NCBI GenBank assembly: GCA_030770425.1
Contig: JASJFT010000037.1
Location: 186,001-250,000 of the forward strand
Origin: Darksidea phi
Lineage: Eukaryota > Ascomycota > Dothideomycetes > Pleosporales > Lentitheciaceae
Reading direction: 5' to 3'
Length of the DNA: 64,000 bases
A program made the position numbers and the translations under genes. The notes under the pieces were generated by a model, which was not told the DNA's origin, ran no database searches, and saw only the letters and a list, made by a program, of their open reading frames with translations. The stretch's first letter is position 1. Each line of letters opens with the position of its first letter. Shown in pieces: positions 58,917 through 64,000 of the stretch.

Positions 58917-61263
58917 CGCTGGAATCCGGGAAGCGGTGGCCTGCACCGAAAGACAAAATGGACACTAATTCTAGGAGAGGAGACAAGAAGTGACGAAGAG
59001 AAAATAAAATTATCAGCACCGGGCCGCTGAGAAAAGGAGAAGGACAAGAAGTGAAAGGGGGGCAGAGTAGTGATAGCAGACACCCAGAAGCCCGTGCAGC
59101 TCCACCAAGACGGTTTCTATGCCAGATTGGCGCTGTTTCAAACCGGGGGCCTGAAGAAGTAGCCATGTAGGGCAGCGGCTAGTATAGCGAGTCGGCGTTC
59201 TGGTGTAGGGGTGCAGTAGCATTCTGCTCTTCTTGGCTGCCACGAAGTGTTACGTGCTGCTTCGCCTTGTACCCACGGTGGAGCTTCGGCGGGGATTGTA
59301 TCACCAGAGTTGCACGTGCAACGACGCTACCTCCCTCAGATACCCGCCAAATAGGCGAGTGAGGAAAGCGAAGTGTGTCCTTGGCGGCTCCGCTCCGCAC
59401 TGCCAAGCTGTCTTGAATTGGGCTTCGAAATAGCTGATAGCTTCGTAGCGAGCTTGTTAATTGCGATGGACAGAAGAATGATAGGCGCCCACCGTGAGCA
59501 ACCAGGATCCAAGACCTATGAGTAGAGCATTCACTTTGGTGAGACCGAGGTTGATTGTATTATTGCAATTCACAATCCGCAATCTTGGCGAAACCAACGA
59601 TACTGGATATTGCTAACCTTCCGCCAAAAGGAAGAAACACGGCCTGAAAAGTAAAGGCAGGTTTGAGCGCCCATTTCGATTCGCCTAGGGGAAGCGGAAA
59701 GCCCGTATGGGACAAGGAGAAACCGCTCTTCAAACGTGTTGACTGCTGGCGACCTCATATGGCCCAAACGAATTTTGCGTGGCGTACGACGTTATCCGAT
59801 AACAGCCTAGATTCGCAAGGCACTAAGTGCGGGAGATGTCCAAACAAACATGAATGCAGCTAAGAGGCGGCGCCAGTGGCAGGGAAGAAAGTTGAAACCA
59901 TCGTCGAAACGCTCAAAGCGGATCAAGATGTATCGGCGTTGACGCCAAGCATCCCACGTCAAACACACATAGCGCCCCCCCCACTTCTCCCTAACCTCTT
60001 TACCGCGAGACGAGGCTTGGTATCTAAAGCCTTGGTGGACAGGCAATGTTGAGTGCGATGGTCGTTTGGCATCCTTATCAGTGCGGCCTTGGTATGTCGG
60101 AGGCAGGGCGACGAATTGTCATCTTGATGCAAACATGGAAGATCGTGGCTCCAGGTCCGTCTCGGCCTTTGGCCCAGCACCGCAGCCTTCCAAGCCTTAG
60201 GCAAAAGCGTATTTCGACCTCGCACAACTCTGCATGGACTTCTTTCACGTGTGTACCGACCAAGTCCTTGCAGAATGAATCGGACCGAAAGAACGACGGC
60301 GCGCCCTTTTTCGGTCCTGAGAAGAAAGCTTTGCTGCCATAAAGACGCTGCATTATTAATTTCAAATTGTAGAAGTAGCTTCGATTCCACAAGTGAAGAG
60401 TTTTTTCTCCCCACAAGGGCACATCGTGTGCTGCGAATCACCAAATGGTCAAGCGATAATCGCCGTTCCCTGACGGCGTCAAAAACATTATGAACGCCTC
60501 AGCAATGATCGATGCGCTCGGATAAGGCTTTTCTTGAAATCGATGCACAAAGGGAGGAGGCTTCGTGGTGTTTTGGATGCGCCCGACAGGGGGCGCAAGC
60601 GGTGGCTTACGTATTCACAGCATGACGGCGACAACAAGACGTTATTTCATCGCCTACGAACTCACAAATGCTCTCAGCCTCTACATCTTCCCCGTCCGCC
60701 ATAACCTGGCACAGCACACACACACACACGAACTTTATGCACCGCGCATTGAGCGGGCGAAAACGGAGTGTGTGACAGCCCAGCGGGGCACTTGGGCTCA
60801 GGACAGCAATCAAACTGCCCGCCAAAGACTTTCCGAATTTTCCCGAGAGATCACAATGAGCGACGATCGACCAAATGTAAAGCACGTGCTTGCTGAAGAT
60901 CTTTCCTTTCACCGTCCTATCATGCTACGGAAGTCGCGACAATCACCAGCGTAGCGCCCACTTCCGTGCGCACGCACAGATCCAACGCTACACCCTACGC
61001 GGCAAAGAATGTGGATCCGTCCTTGATTCAACCATCTTCGATTCGAAGTACCTATTCGCCTTCTCATCATCCATGCCATGCCACAGCGAAGTCGAGATAT
61101 CGCAGAAATCCTGATGCCAGTACACAGCAGTAATCGTCAAGGAATAGTCTCCGCATTGTTCCTGTCGAGAAAGCCCTAACCAGTCTCTGTTAAGGCTGTT
61201 TTACCACGAGTGGGAGAAGCATGGTGTTGCTGAGCGGGAACTTACATACCCAAGGTAGCCGTA
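58917..61263. other. Intergenic, no supportable gene
   Basis: 2.3 kb. A possible 5' leader acceptor (TCGGTGCAG) lies just upstream of the transporter ATG. Frames of 161 residues (59959-60444, minus) and 129 residues (60565-60954, plus) overlap others and have no recognised domain. A (CA)n run sits at 60715-60728. Confidence 0.4.
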
Positions 61264-61458
61264 CTATTTCTCCTGACGATCGTCGCGAGCGCGAGAGCCG
61301 ATAGGGCGAGGCTCAACTGGCCGGGGCTCAACCGGACGGGGAGTGATTGGGCGATCGGTGATGGGCCGTGGTGTAAATGGATCGCTGCCCACGTCTCTAG
61401 CGACCGGAATGCCGACAACAACCGTAACGAAGAGCGAGAAAATTGCGATAAACTTCAT
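61264..61458 (-). CDS. Small secreted Pro/Arg-rich repeat peptide (64 aa)
   Basis: Single exon of 64 residues. The first 17-18 residues (MKFIAIFSLFVTVVVGIP) form a clear signal peptide. The mature part, about 47 residues, contains five consecutive 5-residue units of the form [T/E]xRP[I/V], preceded by DPF and followed by a charged tail (SRARDDRQEK). There are no cysteines. A TATAAAG box lies about 64 bases upstream and a CCAAT-type motif lies further up, supporting real transcription. Possible roles include an apoplastic effector, a cell-wall-associated peptide or a proline-rich antimicrobial peptide; none can be chosen from sequence. The DNA repeats in 15-base steps, so unit number could vary between strains. 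Confidence 0.65.
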   Translation of the reverse strand: MKFIAIFSLFVTVVVGIPVARDVGSDPFTPRPITDRPITPRPVEPRPVEPRPIGSRARDDRQEK

Positions 61459-61521
61459 GACGGCTAATGACTAACTGACCAGTACCTATTTTCATGGCAG
61501 TGTCTCGACATCTTTGGCTCG

Positions 61522-61528
61522 CTTTATA
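61522..61528 (-). promoter_or_regulatory. TATA box of the small secreted peptide gene
   Basis: TATAAAG on the minus strand, about 64-70 bases before the ATG at 61458, a canonical distance for a fungal TATA promoter. An ATTGGGCCAAT motif lies about 85 bases further upstream (near 61608-61618). Confidence 0.6.
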
Positions 61529-61883
61529 GTTTTCAACAATGGTAAGCACGCCACCATCTAGCGCGATATTGCCCTCCCACCCTAATGGAATACTGCAGAC
61601 TATATATTGGCCCAATCAACCGCAATACGATCCCATAGTATAACAGACGCCGAACACCAGTTATCTGCAAGACACTTCATTTGCGTAACTAGGCGGTTGG
61701 GAACATCATAAGGCACGGCGCCCTATAATCCGAAATAGAACGGAGCTGCGTTCGCTGGCTTTGCGATACACTGTGGTGAGGAATTCCAAATTTTTAGACG
61801 AGCCAAATTGCACCATGGTGAAGCATCTACTTCTCTAGATGAAATGTTGCATAGAGGTACGAGGTAGATCCGACCACTCGCCG
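61529..61883. other. Intergenic upstream of secreted peptide, 3' flank of FAD oxidoreductase
   Basis: Apart from the CCAAT-type motif no feature is recognised; the two genes lie on the same strand. Confidence 0.35.
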
Positions 61884-63651
61884 TCAAAGGTCGCTCCTGT
61901 CGAGTAGGCTATCAAACCGATTCCGACGCCCCCCGGCATAGTCCGTCAACTTCTCGTCCCCACTCTGCCCATCACTGCCCTCCGAACTACCCCTTCTACC
62001 CACTTTTTCCAAAACGTCCCTGACATTCCACGCAATTCTCTCCGCCCCAATTCTGCAGCCCACCAGATTCGGGGCCCCAGGACCCAACCTCAGCCCAGCG
62101 AACCTCCCGTTGAAGAATAGTGGCACATCACCGTTCCACATCAGATCGTCATTGAGGCAGGGAAAGCCTCCTGCATATTTGATCGGATACTTTTCCCTAA
62201 TTGGGTCGAGGAATGGCAGGGTTTCGATGTTCGATTGCACTCCAGTGGCGAAGACGATGAAATCAATGGGCGGGAGGTCGACTGCGGGCGTGGTGGTGAC
62301 TGACCCCCAGGCCCGTGAGTCTGTGTTGTAGTTCACGGAGTGGAGGGTAGTATTAGTGTGCAGGGAGATCTTGCCGGTTGAGACGTGCTCGTTGAGGATC
62401 TTGCGGTAACGGGGGGTTATACTGCCGCCATTGCGGGCTTCGAGATACATCTCAAGACGCTCTGCGCCGTATTAGATTTTTCACGATATTCCTGTACAGG
62501 CGAAGGTATGCCGACCTACCGTCGTCGGTATCCGCCGACCAAAAGGCCGCTTGGTTGAAATTGCGGAACTTACCCACCCAATCCAAGCCGATATCAAAGT
62601 ACTTGACCTTGACGCTTCCGCGCATTAAAAGCCAAACTTTGCTAACGCCACGCTTGATCGCTAGGTCTGCGAGCTGGATGCTCGTCAATCCTCCACCGAC
62701 GATGAGGACATTTGTCGGATCGTGCTGTTTGATTTTCGCCGCCACATGGGGTGGCGGGAACTTCTTTAGATGCAGCGCGTGACTATAGGCGTCCTGTGAT
62801 AATGAGGATGCTGAGAGACCGACAACTTGTGGTATGGTTGGTGCATTGCCGGGACCGATCGCTGACACTACAACATGCGCATATCGAATTCCCTTGTCCG
62901 TGGTTACACGGAAGGCCTTCCTGTCATCCTCCTCGCCCTCACTGGAACTACTATCACCACTCTTTCCATCCCTAAAAGCCTCCAAGTCATCGTACTCGAT
63001 TCGCACGACCGCCTCTTGCCTCAGTAGGTAACTTCCCAAACCGTACCTCCCAATCACACTCTCACAGTGTCTCTCAAAAAGGTCTGTCGACGGCGTAAAG
63101 TAATCTTTCCTATCCCTCTCGTCCACATCCGGTCCACTCTGTGACACCTTGCCCCTCCCATTCTTATTCATTTTCTTCTTTTTGCGATGCTTGCTGACTT
63201 CCTTACCCGCGCAACCCGGGAGAGGGAGTAGGTCGCATTCACGATCTTGCTCGTAAGTATAGCCTAGCAGGCCATCGCGATCTGCGGGGTCGATGTGGAA
63301 GAACATCGGGCTACGCAGATGTGTGATGCCAAAGTTTTTGAAGAGGCGTTTCCACTTCGCCATCCAGTCTGCGCCATCGGCATCCAGGATGAGCATGTCG
63401 ATACCGTCGTGATTTGCTATGGTATGGCATCCGCAATCTGACCCGTCTGGAGTAGTAGGGGGTGTTGGGAGTGAGTTGGTGTTGGTACGGTAGTTCTTGA
63501 TGTTCATCTTGCGACCATGTTTCTTGATCCAGTGGTATCGCTGATGCTCGTCATCTGTAAAAGTAGCTGATGGAGTGTGTTCGCGCAGGCGAGCTGCCGC
63601 TCCGAGACCCGCTGGCCCTGCACCAATGATGAGGACGTCGTGGATGTGCAT
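61884..63651 (-). CDS. FAD-dependent NAD(P)-binding oxidoreductase (SidA/OSGIN-like flavin monooxygenase fold)
   Basis: Exons 63651-62520 and 62461-61884 give 569 residues. The 58-nt intron (GTAGGT...GCGCAG) joins ADTDD/ERLEMYLEARNGGS. Start: ATG 63651 (MHIHDVLIIGAGPAGLGAA), which places the GxGxxG FAD motif at residues 10-15; the open frame extends 29 codons upstream but is not conserved. A second dinucleotide motif VLIVGGGLTSIQLA (NADPH) and the C-terminal FATGVQSN motif follow in the usual order. Two low-complexity inserts (KHRKKKKMNKNGRG and SGDSSSSEGEEDD) lie between the motifs. Fungal relatives resemble ornithine/lysine N-hydroxylases and oxidative-stress growth-inhibitor proteins; no siderophore NRPS lies nearby, so a siderophore role is not supported. 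Substrate unknown. Confidence 0.85.
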
Positions 63652-64000
63652 CTTTGGCACACATATAGGTTGGTACAGTACAAAAAGAAATATATGCGAG
63701 GCATCTAAGATGTTTTGGCGAGGTCCAACTGTGGGCACCTTGTTGGGTTATCGCCATCATGGTGCTGGAGACACACCGTCACATGAGCGCGCAACCCAGA
63801 ACGCATCTGAAGCAGTTCGATTCGTCCGAACGTATAAATGAAGGTGCTCTAGCAGTTCGGTGAATATATGGAATCGCTGTTGCGGTCTAGGGATGGATAG
63901 CAGAATGGTTTCAGTGCCGGGCTTACCAGCAAGAAACGTGAAGCTGGACGGAAAGAAAATTCAAGGCGAAGGCGAAAATTGTGGCTATGTTCCTAACAGA
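63652..64000. other. Window end, promoter side of the FAD oxidoreductase
   Basis: No further gene, repeat or RNA is recognised up to the end of the window. Confidence 0.35.

Noticed and set aside
59959..60444. 161-residue minus-strand frame upstream of the secreted peptide
   Set aside because: No domain or signal; overlapping frames exist on both strands, and no conserved motif is visible.

Overview
The window is nuclear DNA of a filamentous ascomycete. The evidence is dense genes with short introns (45-118 nt, GT-AG with CTRAC/CTAAT-type branch sites), ascomycete housekeeping genes (CFT1, RAX2, PTC7, an LMBD1-type transporter) and several fungus-only families. From remembered family resemblance it is most likely a Dothideomycete, possibly Pleosporales; the exact taxon cannot be read from the sequence. 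No rRNA gene, convincing tRNA gene, CRISPR array or complete transposon was seen.

Layout. 1-3.4 kb: the 3' end of an Arg/Ser-rich splicing-type protein, a CBS-domain protein and the mitochondrial PP2C phosphatase PTC7. 3.4-27.6 kb is gene-poor: 9.2 kb without a supportable gene, a DHDPS-family aldolase/lyase gene (12.6-13.7 kb), an LTR-like repeat (about 16 kb), a badly decayed amidase pseudogene (17.5-19.1 kb), an intact secreted proteinase K-type protease (20.4-21.7 kb) and a frameshifted multi-pass membrane protein gene (23.8-26.1 kb). 27.6-50.6 kb is gene-rich: an F-box protein, the LMBD1-like transporter divergently paired with CFT1, a DLH-like/SnoaL-like fusion, a disordered proline/serine-rich protein, a 14-TM MFS efflux pump and RAX2. 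51.6-54.9 kb is a same-strand tandem array of three paralogues of a fungus-specific family, the third dead, next to a second inverted copy of the LTR-like repeat. 57.3-64 kb holds a TDT-family dicarboxylate/sulfite transporter, a 64-residue secreted Pro/Arg repeat peptide with a clean TATA box, and a two-exon FAD-dependent oxidoreductase.

The genes are mostly independent units, as expected in a fungal genome, and I see no convincing biosynthetic cluster. The clearest pattern is the contrast between compact blocks of intact core genes and gene-poor blocks with pseudogenes and repeat copies. Exon coordinates were worked out by hand from frame continuity, splice motifs and remembered conserved sequence; no alignment was run.
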